19,248 bases of DNA from an uncultured Oscillospiraceae bacterium (GTDB lineage Bacteria > Bacillota > Clostridia > Oscillospirales > Oscillospiraceae). The position numbers and the translations under genes are program-made. The notes under the pieces were generated by a model that was not told the DNA's origin, ran no database searches, and was given only the letters and a program-made list of their open reading frames with translations. Where the stretch lies: contig CAJULJ010000048.1 of the NCBI GenBank assembly GCA_910587395.1, positions 1 to 19,248 of the forward strand, in the 5' to 3' direction. Shown here piece by piece: positions 1 through 6,482 of the stretch (its first letter is position 1; every line of letters starts with the position of its first letter).

Positions 1-1397
1 CCACCAAGACCAACGACGTGGCCGGCGACGGCACCACCACCGCCACCCTGCTGGCTCAGGCCATCATCCGCGAGGGCCTGAAGAACCTGGCCGCCGGGGC
101 CAACCCCATGGTCATGAAGAAGGGCATCTCCAAGGCCACCGAGGCCGCCATCGACGCTATCAAGGGCCATTCCAAGCCCGTTTCCGGCACCTCCGACATC
201 GCCCGCGTGGGCGCAATCTCCTCCTCCGACGAGGCCATCGGCACCCTGATCGCCGAGGCTATGGAGAAGGTGAGCCACGACGGCGTTATTACCGTGGAGG
301 AGTCCAAGACCGCCGAGACCTACAGCGAGGTTGTGGAGGGCATGCAGCTGGACCGGGGCTACATCACCCCCTATATGGTCACCGACACCGAGAAGATGGA
401 GGCCGTGCTGGACGATGCCCTCATTCTGCTCACCGATAAGAAAATCTCCTCCATTCAGGACCTGCTGCCCATCCTGGAGCAGGTGGCCCAGTCCGGCCGC
501 CGCCTGCTGATCGTGGCCGAGGACGTGGAGGGCGACGCCCTGTCCACCCTGCTGGTGAACAAGCTGCGCGGCACCTTGAACGTGTGCTGCATCAAGGCCC
601 CCGGCTTCGGCGACCGCCGTAAGGAGATGCTGGAGGATATCGCTATCCTCACCGGCGGCCAGGTCATTTCTTCCGACTTGGGTATGGAGGTCAAGGAGGC
701 CACCATGGACATGCTGGGCCGCGCCCGCCAGGTGAAGGTCCAGAAGGAGAACACCATCATCGTGGACGGCGAGGGGTCCTCCGACGCCATCTCCGCCCGT
801 GTGGGCCAGATCCGCAAGGCCATCGAGACCACTACCTCTGACTACGACAAGGAGAAGCTCCAGGAGCGTCTGGCCAAGCTGGCCGGCGGTGTGGCCATTA
901 TCCGCGTGGGCGCCGCTACCGAGGCCGAGATGAAGGAGAAGAAGCTGCGCATCGAGGACGCGCTGAACGCCACCCGCGCCGCTGTGGAAGAGGGCATCGT
1001 GGCCGGCGGCGGCGCCGCCTATGTGGACGCTGTCCCCGCTGTGGAGAATCTGGTGAACACCCTGGAGGGCGACGAGAAGACCGGCGCCAACATTGTGGCC
1101 AAGGCCCTGGCTGAGCCCATGAAGCAGATCGCCGCCAACGCCGGCATCGACGGCTCCGTGGTGCTGGAGCGGGTGAAGTCCGCCGGCAAGACCGGCTACG
1201 GCTTCGACGCCTACAAGGAGGAGTACTGCGACATGATCTCCTCCGGCATCGTGGACCCCACCAAGGTGACCCGCTCCGCCTTGGAGAACGCCGCCTCCAT
1301 CGCCGCCGTGCTGCTCACCACCGAGTCCTTGGTGGCCGACAAGCCCGAGCCTCCCGCTCCGGCTCCCGCGCCCAACCCCGATATGGGCATGTACTAA
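1..1397 (+). CDS. groL: Chaperonin GroEL (60 kDa), 5'-truncated by window edge
   Basis: ATP-driven cytosolic folding chamber that works with GroES. The first whole codon is at position 3 and the reading opens inside the equatorial domain, with the ATP-binding GDGTTT motif at once, so roughly the first 78-80 residues lie upstream. The remaining 459 codons cover the apical and second equatorial domains, with family blocks such as KAPGFGDRRK, GGVAIIRVGAATE and the late VDPTKVTRSAL segment. The C-terminal tail is not the usual long GGM repeat: it is a short Pro/Ala stretch (PEPPAPAPAP) ending PDMGMY. The gene closes with TAA and is followed after about 20 bp by a symmetrical terminator. groES would be expected just upstream but is outside the window, as is any CIRCE operator. 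Identification is certain. Confidence 0.98.
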   Translation, partial: TKTNDVAGDGTTTATLLAQAIIREGLKNLAAGANPMVMKKGISKATEAAIDAIKGHSKPVSGTSDIARVGAISSSDEAIGTLIAEAMEKVSHDGVITVEESKTAETYSEVVEGMQLDRGYITPYMVTDTEKMEAVLDDALILLTDKKISSIQDLLPILEQVAQSGRRLLIVAEDVEGDALSTLLVNKLRGTLNVCCIKAPGFGDRRKEMLEDIAILTGGQVISSDLGMEVKEATMDMLGRARQVKVQKENTIIVDGEGSSDAISARVGQIRKAIETTTSDYDKEKLQERLAKLAGGVAIIRVGAATEAEMKEKKLRIEDALNATRAAVEEGIVAGGGAAYVDAVPAVENLVNTLEGDEKTGANIVAKALAEPMKQIAANAGIDGSVVLERVKSAGKTGYGFDAYKEEYCDMISSGIVDPTKVTRSALENAASIAAVLLTTESLVADKPEPPAPAPAPNPDMGMY

Positions 1398-1417
1398 TTC
1401 GAGGGTAAATTTGAAAG

Positions 1418-1450
1418 AAGTCCCCCGCAGCCTGTGACTGCGGGGGACTT
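1418..1450. terminator. Bidirectional intrinsic terminator between groL and the YxeA-family gene
   Basis: Perfect 13-bp inverted repeat, arms 1418-1430 and 1438-1450, loop of 7 nt, core CCCCCGCAG/CTGCGGGGG. The T-run is short on both strands (two or three T), so termination may be weaker than at the other junctions. It lies between two convergent genes and can serve both. Confidence 0.8.
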
Positions 1451-1455
1451 TGCCG

Positions 1456-1839
1456 TCAATCCTCTGGGGCCTCGTAGCGGGTCTGCACCGCCGCCGGAAG
1501 TTCGTCATACTGTACCTCGTTCCAATTCATTACGCCCCGGCCGGGCCGGAATGTGAGGCATAAAAAGGCGCTCTCCCGCAATTCCCTTGACACGCCGAAT
1601 GTGAGAGCCTTTTCGTTTCCGTTCTTATCATAGGAGGCCAGGGTGTAAGAGTAATCCATCCCGCCGTTGCCCGACAGGTCGATTGCCCCTTGGCCTCCCG
1701 CCTGGGAGAGCCGGGTATTGTCAACCTGTGTGTAGTATTTTATGTCGTTGGAGCCGGTGAACAGCAGGGTGTAGCCGAGGATCAGCCCTGCAATGACAAC
1801 CGCGGCGGCGCTGAGCCCGATCAGCCAGGATTTTTTCAT
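1456..1839 (-). CDS. YxeA-family (DUF1093-type) small membrane-anchored protein
   Basis: Small protein of 127 residues, function unknown. A short Lys-Lys N-terminus is followed by a single hydrophobic segment at about residues 4-26, then an extracytoplasmic domain. The domain carries YxeA-family signatures: a KYYTQVDN start, a YSYTLASYDKNGNEK strand pair, LRESAFLCL, and a closing WNEVQYDELP block. Start choice: ATG at 1839 has GGAGG eight bases upstream; a TTG at 1854 is in frame but its codons overlap that ribosome site. Family members are usually about 110-120 residues, so the length fits. No clear promoter: a TATACT at 1943-1948 on this strand has only a poor -35. It is convergent with groL and shares its terminator. 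Family assignment is from motif memory; role unknown. Confidence 0.85.
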   Translation of the reverse strand: MKKSWLIGLSAAAVVIAGLILGYTLLFTGSNDIKYYTQVDNTRLSQAGGQGAIDLSGNGGMDYSYTLASYDKNGNEKALTFGVSRELRESAFLCLTFRPGRGVMNWNEVQYDELPAAVQTRYEAPED

Positions 1840-1992
1840 GGATATGTCCTCCAATCATGATGTGGTTCCGATGGGGCTTCCCATCCGGTGATTTGGATTC
1901 TACCTCATGGATTCCAAGCCTTCATAAAGCAGGGGTTAAGATAGTATAAGGATTGGGTCGTAGAAAAAAGTGATTTATTTGTAACTTTCCTC

Positions 1993-2021
1993 TTGACAGC
2001 GGGAAGGAGAAGTGATATATT
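1993..2021 (+). promoter_or_regulatory. Sigma-A type promoter for the DUF3796-XRE operon
   Basis: TTGACA at 1993-1998, exactly 17 bp, then TATATT at 2016-2021. Start of transcription is expected near 2028. The -10 lies inside the first copy of a GATA-N4-TATC element. Confidence 0.85.
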
Positions 2022-2062
2022 TATCCTATCAAGAGAGAAATAAATCTCGTGATAAATATATC
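2014..2062. promoter_or_regulatory. Paired 12-bp inverted repeats, probable operator
   Basis: GATATATTTATC at 2014-2025 and its exact reverse complement GATAAATATATC at 2051-2062, separated by 25 bp. Each half is itself a GATA-N4-TATC near-palindrome and each is preceded by GT. The left copy covers the promoter -10; the right copy lies in the untranslated leader. The left arm lies mostly upstream of the expected transcript start, so a DNA operator is likelier than an RNA hairpin. The XRE regulator two genes down is the natural candidate ligand (inference). Confidence 0.6.
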
Positions 2063-2084
2063 TCAACTGCTGGAGGGACCTGTT

Positions 2085-2762
2085 ATGAAAAAGTTGAACG
2101 AAAAGATAACCGTGATTCTGGCGGTCGTGGTGGTTGCGCTGCTGGCGGCGGCGTCCTGGTACTCCGTTACCTTTAACGACCGGCGGCTGGTGGACCCCAT
2201 GGACTTCTCTGCCTATGAGTTCCGGGTACAGGATCTGCCTATGATCGTCTCCATCGCCTTGTTTGTGCTGTATGTGCTCTATTTAGGCGTTCTGGTCGTC
2301 AGAGCCATCATCGCCAATAAACTGCGGGCGGAAGGGAGCAAAACCACCCGGAAATTGAACCCTAAACTGGGCTTGCTAGGCTTTGCCGGATTTCTGGGCT
2401 TTTCGGGGTTCTGGACCTACAGTGCGTTTCACGCCGTTTCCCCCTTTGTTTTTTTCGCCTTTTTTGGCTTTTTCGGTTTCTTTTATGAGGGCAGGATGTC
2501 CAACACCTTTATGGACGAGCGGTATGAGGAAAACCGCGCCCGCGCCGAGCTGACGGCCCACCGGACGGCGATCTCCATCACCTTTCTGTCCCTGCTCCTG
2601 CTTAACCTGAACGCCGGGGCCCTGCTGGGCAGCTTGGAATACACGCTCATTGCCCTTACCATCCTGATCTCGTTGGCCATCGCCCTGGATATGTTCCTCA
2701 GCGAATACCTGCTCTACCGCTACGACTGCGCGGACCAGACGGACGGCGGCGGGGAGGACTGA
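2085..2762 (+). CDS. DUF3796-type membrane protein
   Basis: Predicted integral membrane protein of 225 residues. Hydrophobic segments are at about residues 6-25 and 50-70, with further ones around 94-134, 165-185 and 187-207. The family hallmark is a glycine/phenylalanine-rich pair of stretches: LGLLGFAGFLGFSGFWTY near residues 94-111 and FFAFFGFFGFFYEG near 122-136, followed by the MSNTFMDERYEENR cytoplasmic block. Start: ATG 2085 has GGAGGG at 2072-2077; a GTG at 2049 is in frame but lies inside the operator region without a ribosome site. The stop at 2762 is two bases before the next start, so it is co-transcribed and probably translationally coupled with the XRE regulator. Membrane protein plus XRE pairs of this kind recur in Firmicutes; their function is not established. 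Confidence 0.85.
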   Translation: MKKLNEKITVILAVVVVALLAAASWYSVTFNDRRLVDPMDFSAYEFRVQDLPMIVSIALFVLYVLYLGVLVVRAIIANKLRAEGSKTTRKLNPKLGLLGFAGFLGFSGFWTYSAFHAVSPFVFFAFFGFFGFFYEGRMSNTFMDERYEENRARAELTAHRTAISITFLSLLLLNLNAGALLGSLEYTLIALTILISLAIALDMFLSEYLLYRYDCADQTDGGGED

Positions 2763-2764
2763 CC

Positions 2765-2965
2765 ATGCCGGATTTTGAGTGCAGGCTGAAAAAATACCGC
2801 CAGCTCAAGGAGCTGACGCAGGAGCAGTTGGCCGCCCAGGTGGGGGTGCGGCGGGAGACCATCATGCGCCTGGAAAAGGCGCAGTACAATCCGTCCCTCA
2901 AGCTTGCGGTAGATATTTCCAGGGCGGTGGACGCTCCAATTGAGGAAATTTTCATCTTTCCGTAA
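2765..2965 (+). CDS. Small XRE-family helix-turn-helix regulator
   Basis: A 66-residue protein that is essentially one HTH_3 domain: an N-terminal helix (LKKYRQLKELTQEQLA), the recognition helix region (GVRRETIMRLEKAQYNPSL), and a C-terminal helix ending IEEIFIF. It resembles the minimal YozG/YgzD-like regulators that usually act as dimeric DNA-binding repressors. The ribosome site GGGGAGG overlaps the end of the DUF3796 gene. It is the second gene of the operon driven from 1993-2021 and likely autoregulates through the GATA-N4-TATC pair there (inference). No hairpin follows its stop, so transcription may continue towards the DUF5655 gene. Confidence 0.93.
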   Translation: MPDFECRLKKYRQLKELTQEQLAAQVGVRRETIMRLEKAQYNPSLKLAVDISRAVDAPIEEIFIFP

Positions 2966-2994
2966 TTTTTTTGGAGAATTCCATCAAAGCCATC

Positions 2995-3023
2995 TTTTCA
3001 AACCCCCTCCTTCGTGGTAAGAT
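2995..3023 (+). promoter_or_regulatory. Weak candidate promoter for the DUF5655-LytTR-kinase operon
   Basis: TTTTCA at 2995-3000, 17 bp, TAAGAT at 3018-3023; each box matches consensus at four of six positions. If it is used, its transcript starts around 3030, downstream of the left arm of the inverted repeat that covers the ribosome site. Confidence 0.35.
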
Positions 3024-3042
3024 GTTGCCATAAAGGAGGGGG
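3003..3042 (+). promoter_or_regulatory. Inverted repeat able to hide the DUF5655 ribosome-binding site
   Basis: CCCCCTCCTT at 3003-3012 is the exact reverse complement of AAGGAGGGGG at 3033-3042, and the right arm is the Shine-Dalgarno sequence of the gene starting at 3049. The loop is 20 nt. There is no T-run after it, so it is not a terminator. It could form only in transcripts that begin upstream, for example read-through from the XRE gene. Confidence 0.55.
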
Positions 3043-3048
3043 AGCGTC

Positions 3049-3447
3049 ATGAATGTGCCGGAGCATTACGAGAGCGACGTTCTGTTCTTTTTCGACGGCA
3101 GGCCGGACCAGCTGGCGCTGTATCAGGAATTTTTCCAGGAGCTGGACGGAGCTTTCCCGGAGGCGTCCGTCAAGGTCCAGGAGAGCCAGATCAGCTTTTA
3201 CGGGGCGCGTCTGTTCGCGATGGCGTCCCTCCCCAGGCGAAAGAAGGACCCCGGCATCGTCATTACTTTCGGCCTGGGCCGCAGGGAGCCGTCGCCGCGC
3301 ATCGGCGTGGCGGTGGAGCCCTACCCCAATCGATGGACCCACCATGTGGCCGTGGCAAGCGGCGGGGAGATCGACGGCGAGCTGTTAGGCTGGCTGAGGG
3401 AGGCTTGGGAATTCAACCAGGGAAAGGGAAGGAGGAGCGCGCCATGA
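3049..3447 (+). CDS. DUF5655 domain protein
   Basis: Cytosolic protein of 132 residues without signal peptide or membrane segment. It shows the DUF5655 pattern: FFDGRPDQLALYQEF near the start, then VKVQESQISFYGARLFAMASLPRR, a VITFGLGRR strand, and the strongly conserved PYPNRWTHHV block, ending in LLGWLREAW. The biochemical role of this family is not known to me; members occur alone or attached to other small domains. ATG 3049 is preceded by a very strong AAAGGAGG. The stop overlaps the ATG of the response regulator (ATGA, 3444-3447), so it is the first gene of a coupled three-gene operon. A link to the two-component system is suggested by position only. Confidence 0.82.
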   Translation: MNVPEHYESDVLFFFDGRPDQLALYQEFFQELDGAFPEASVKVQESQISFYGARLFAMASLPRRKKDPGIVITFGLGRREPSPRIGVAVEPYPNRWTHHVAVASGGEIDGELLGWLREAWEFNQGKGRRSAP

Positions 3448-4154
3448 TACGCATTGCCGTCGCCGAGGACGACCCCAAGTGTTTTGCCCAGCTGGAGCAA
3501 TTTATTGGCGACTACGGCCGGGAGACGGGGCGCGCCTTCCAGATCACCCACTATGACAACGGCGAGGACTTGGTGGAGCGCTACAGGCCGGAATTCGACC
3601 TGATTTTGATGGATGTGGAGATGCCCTTCATGGACGGCATGACGGCGGCGGGCTATGTCCGGGAAAAGGACCCGGAGGTGGTCATCGTCTTTGTCACCAA
3701 CCTGGCCCAGTATGCCATCCAGGGCTATTCCGTGAACGCGCTGGACTACATTTTGAAGCCGCTGAACTACTTTTCCTTCTCCCAGCGGCTGGGCCGGGCG
3801 CTGCAATATGTGAAGAAGAAGGAGGACGCCTGCCTCACGGTGTCCGTAAAGGGAGGCGCCATCAAGCTGGCGGTGGACGGCATCTATTATATCGAGCGCC
3901 TGGGGCGCCAGCTGATGTTCCACACCCGCTCCGGCATCCACGCCTCCACCGCCACCCTCCAGCAGGTGGAGGAAGCCTTGGAGGGCAGGGGCTTTGCCCG
4001 CTGCAACAAGGGGTATCTGGTGAATCTGGAGCACGTGGACGGCATCCAGGACGGCTGTGCTGTGGTCCGGGGGGATAAGCTGCTCATAAGCCGGGGCCGC
4101 CGCGGCCCGTTTTTGGAGGCCCTCACCGACTGCGTGGGGGGTGTGGGTCCGTGA
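3444..4154 (+). CDS. LytTR-family response regulator (AgrA/LytR type)
   Basis: Two-domain transcription regulator of 236 residues. The receiver domain (about 1-120) has the acidic pair E8-D9-D10, the phosphoacceptor D57 in LILMDVEMPFMDG, a T in FVTN and the lysine in ILKPL. The LytTR DNA-binding domain (about 130-230) includes IYYIERLGRQLMFHT, a FARCNKGYLVNLEHV block and the GDKLLISRGRR recognition strand. ATG 3444 overlaps the previous stop and follows AAGGAGGAG. The next gene starts at GTG 4151 overlapping this stop. It should be phosphorylated by the adjacent GHKL kinase. LytTR proteins usually bind paired direct repeats; I could not find a convincing pair upstream of this operon, so its targets may lie elsewhere. 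Confidence 0.95.
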   Translation: MIRIAVAEDDPKCFAQLEQFIGDYGRETGRAFQITHYDNGEDLVERYRPEFDLILMDVEMPFMDGMTAAGYVREKDPEVVIVFVTNLAQYAIQGYSVNALDYILKPLNYFSFSQRLGRALQYVKKKEDACLTVSVKGGAIKLAVDGIYYIERLGRQLMFHTRSGIHASTATLQQVEEALEGRGFARCNKGYLVNLEHVDGIQDGCAVVRGDKLLISRGRRGPFLEALTDCVGGVGP

Positions 4155-5494
4155 ACTCCGTCTACCTGTCCGACATTCCGCGGGTGATTACCGCCCTCGC
4201 CGAGTGGTGCGCCTGCCTGACCACCTATCTGCTCTGCGCCCACAACCACACGCGGCGGATCAGCGGTCCCCGGCTGTGGGCGACCCTGGGGGTGGGGCTG
4301 GCGGTCCAGTGCCTGTTCATGCAGCTGACGGACGAGCTGCGCATCATTTTCTGGCTGCCCTGCATGATGGTGGCGGTGGCGCTGATGTTTGGGCTCATCG
4401 CCGCCTGCTGCAACATGCCGCTGGTCAGCGTGGGCTACTGCACCGTGCGGGCCTTCCTGCTGGCGGAGTTTGCCGCCTCGCTGGAGTGGCAGCTGTATTC
4501 CTATGCCCTGTATGCCCTGGGATGGCAGGAGGAGGGGATGCGGAAGGGTGTGCTGTCCGTGCTTATGCTGGCGGGGGTGTACGCCGCCGTGTTTTCCTTC
4601 CTGTACTGGCTGGAGAGCCGCCGGGCGGACCCCCGCGCCGCCATGGCCTTCCAGCTCAAGGAGCTGTGGAGCCCCATCCTGATTGCCCTGACCTGCTTCT
4701 TCCTGAGCAACCTCAGCTTTATCAACAGCGGCATTCCCTTCACCAGCACGGTGCTGACGGAGATCTACAACATCCGCACCCTGGTGGATCTGGCGGGGGT
4801 GGCCATGCTGTACGCCTACCACGTCCAGCGGTGCGAATTCCATATGCAGCGGGAGCTGGACGCCATCCAGAACATTTTGCAGAACCAGTACAACCAATAC
4901 CGCCAGTCCCGAGAGAGCATCGACATCATCAACCACAAGTACCACGACCTGAAGCATCAGATCGCGGTCCTCCGGGCTGAGCCAGACGCGGCCCGGCGTT
5001 CCGCCTATCTGGACGGGATGGAGGAGAAGATCCGGGACTACGAGGCCCAGAACAAGACGGGCAATTCGGTGCTGGACACGGTGCTGACGGGCAAGAGCTT
5101 GTACTGCGCCCGCCACGGCATTGAGCTGACCTGCGTGGCCGACGGGGCGCGGCTGGAGTTCATGGACGTGATGGACATCTGCACGATCTTCGGCAACCTG
5201 CTGGACAACGCCATTGAGTGTGAGCTGGGCATCAAGGAGAAGGAAAAGCGGCTGATCCACCTGGCTGTGTACGCAAAAAAGGGCTTTTTGGTGATCCAGT
5301 GTGAGAATTACTGCCCCGCTCAGCTGGAGTTCCAGGACGGACTGCCCGTGACCACCAAGCAGGACAAGGCGTACCATGGCTACGGCATCAAGTCCATCCG
5401 CCACGCGGCGGATAAATACGGCGGCACGGTGACGATCCACGACCGGGACGACTGGTTTGAGATCAATACTATGATCCCGCTGAACGCGCAATAA
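4151..5494 (+). CDS. GHKL-domain sensor histidine kinase (AgrC-like)
   Basis: Membrane sensor kinase of 447 residues. The N-terminal half (to about residue 235) is mostly hydrophobic, with about six membrane segments, followed by a linker helix (FHMQRELDAIQNIL). The dimerisation/phosphoacceptor motif YHDLKHQI gives H265 as the likely phosphorylated histidine. The GHKL ATPase domain has an N-box NLLDNAIE (349-356) and a G-box HGYGIKSI (409-416). This is the arrangement of AgrC/LytTR-partner kinases that sense peptides or membrane signals. GTG 4151 overlaps the regulator's stop (GTGA) and has only a G-rich stretch as ribosome site, so translation likely depends on coupling. No AgrB- or AgrD-like gene is nearby, so the signal is unknown. 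A strong terminator follows. Confidence 0.94.
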   Translation: MNSVYLSDIPRVITALAEWCACLTTYLLCAHNHTRRISGPRLWATLGVGLAVQCLFMQLTDELRIIFWLPCMMVAVALMFGLIAACCNMPLVSVGYCTVRAFLLAEFAASLEWQLYSYALYALGWQEEGMRKGVLSVLMLAGVYAAVFSFLYWLESRRADPRAAMAFQLKELWSPILIALTCFFLSNLSFINSGIPFTSTVLTEIYNIRTLVDLAGVAMLYAYHVQRCEFHMQRELDAIQNILQNQYNQYRQSRESIDIINHKYHDLKHQIAVLRAEPDAARRSAYLDGMEEKIRDYEAQNKTGNSVLDTVLTGKSLYCARHGIELTCVADGARLEFMDVMDICTIFGNLLDNAIECELGIKEKEKRLIHLAVYAKKGFLVIQCENYCPAQLEFQDGLPVTTKQDKAYHGYGIKSIRHAADKYGGTVTIHDRDDWFEINTMIPLNAQ

Positions 5495-5527
5495 AAATTC
5501 TCCCTGCCCCGGCAGGGAGGATTTTTT
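5492..5527. terminator. Bidirectional terminator between kinase and DUF3237 gene
   Basis: Stem CTCCCTGCC (5500-5508) with GGCAGGGAG (5511-5519), extended by an A-tract on the left and ATTTTTT on the right, so both strands get a T-run. Confidence 0.9.
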
Positions 5528-5550
5528 GTCTGCGGGGCTTCGGGGCCGGC

Positions 5551-5982
5551 CTAGTTCTCCAGCTCATAGAACCGAATCCACAGCCCCGTCTCGTCCCGCA
5601 GCCCCTCGCCGATGAACTGGTTGCGGTGGAGCAGGGGCGCCAGGGCCTTGGAGTCGGTGATGAAGGTGGGGACGGTGCGGAAAGGCTTGGGTCTGGCCCC
5701 GTCGGTGAACCATGCGTTGTTTTCCACGTAGATGCGGCAGTCCGCGCCCTCCTTGTCCTTGCCGGTGAGCATGTACCGGGCGGACATGTGGCGCACCTCG
5801 TTCTGGTTGGTGACCTGGGTGTCCACCCCGCAGGGCTCCACGATGCCGGTGAAGATGGAGCTCTTCACGGAGCCCTTGAAGGGGATCATTTTGACATGCC
5901 CGATCTCGCTGTCCAGCTCTACGGTGCCGGCGGGGTCCGTCTCCACCAGAACCTCCAGGATGGGCTGTTCTTTGTGTTTCAT
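5551..5982 (-). CDS. DUF3237 family protein
   Basis: Soluble protein of 143 residues, no signal peptide. The DUF3237 pattern is visible: VKMIPFKGSVKSSIFTGIVEPCGVDTQ, a following RHMSARYMLTGKDKEGADCRIYVEN section, and the end block with FRTVPTFITDS. These proteins are predicted small beta barrels; no enzymatic activity is established that I can name. ATG 5982 has AAGGAGG five bases upstream. The gene stands alone, convergent with the sensor kinase and divergent from the small ORF at 6238. I could not find a convincing promoter in the 255-bp upstream region on this strand. Confidence 0.85.
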   Translation of the reverse strand: MKHKEQPILEVLVETDPAGTVELDSEIGHVKMIPFKGSVKSSIFTGIVEPCGVDTQVTNQNEVRHMSARYMLTGKDKEGADCRIYVENNAWFTDGARPKPFRTVPTFITDSKALAPLLHRNQFIGEGLRDETGLWIRFYELEN

Positions 5983-6237
5983 AGCGGCCTCCTTGATTGA
6001 TGATATGGCGTCATATTCACTTTACAGCAAAGAGCGAAAAAAGAAAATGGGCAGAATACTGGATTTAGGGTCAAAAAATTGGGCAGGTCGGGGATTTTTC
6101 GGGTTTTGAAACATGGAGAGACCCTTTGCGAAACAAATATTTCAACAAAAGTTTTAGTGTCGTTGCAGGAATTTGTGCATATACTGGTTTGTATGGGCCG
6201 AGACAGAGCCAAAGCGACAGATAAAGGAGCGATCGTT
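5983..6237. other. Divergent intergenic region without a recognisable gene
   Basis: This 255-bp, AT-richer stretch separates DUF3237 (-) from the 34-codon ORF (+). I see no RNA gene or well-formed promoter in it. A TATACT near 6183 could be a -10 for the small ORF, but no matching -35 lies at 16-18 bp. Confidence 0.5.
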
Positions 6238-6342
6238 ATGACAGAAAAACGCGGGACCGTGTGGAGCACCGAGCCCCAGCCGCAGGACGTGGACGACCTG
6301 ATTTTTTGGGGCCAGACCGGTCCCCGGGTCAGCCAGCGCTAG
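6238..6342 (+). CDS. 34-residue small ORF of unknown function
   Basis: ATG 6238 is preceded by AAAGGAG with 7-nt spacing, and the ORF ends in TAG at 6340-6342, one base from the stem of a strong terminator. The peptide begins MTEKRGTVWSTEPQPQ and ends GPRVSQR. It is polar, with two tryptophans, and has neither signal peptide nor membrane segment nor cysteine. The good ribosome site and immediate terminator argue that it is a real short transcription unit. Options are a small protein, a leader peptide whose translation affects the terminator, or a chance ORF on a small RNA. No family is recognised. prfB follows from its own promoter. Confidence 0.55.
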   Translation: MTEKRGTVWSTEPQPQDVDDLIFWGQTGPRVSQR

Positions 6343-6382
6343 GCCGCCGTGACCCCGCCATCGCGGGGCGGCGGCATTTTTT
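6343..6382 (+). terminator. Terminator after the small ORF, upstream of prfB
   Basis: Outer stem GCCGCC (6343-6348)/GGCGGC (6370-6375), inner stem CCCCGC (6353-6358)/GCGGGG (6363-6368), then ATTTTTT. Strong intrinsic terminator with a small internal asymmetry. Confidence 0.88.
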
Positions 6383-6393
6383 GCGTTTTGCCC

Positions 6394-6422
6394 TTTACAA
6401 CCGGCGGGGATTTCTATATAAT
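6394..6422 (+). promoter_or_regulatory. prfB promoter
   Basis: TTTACA at 6394-6399, 17 bp, TATAAT at 6417-6422. Transcription should start near 6429, leaving a leader of about 54 nt. Confidence 0.88.
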
Positions 6423-6482
6423 ACATAAATTGAGAATCTTTGATTATATATCAGCGGATTGCCGCGGAAGGATGAGACAGCG

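Noticed and set aside
1993..2062. GATATATTTATC repeats as a transcription terminator or RNA hairpin
   Set aside because: The left arm lies on the -10 and mostly upstream of the expected transcript start, so the RNA would contain only one arm.
3887..5491. Open frame of 534 codons on the minus strand across the sensor kinase
   Set aside because: Antisense shadow: Gln/His/Val-rich translation, no recognised motif; the plus strand encodes clear H-, N- and G-boxes.
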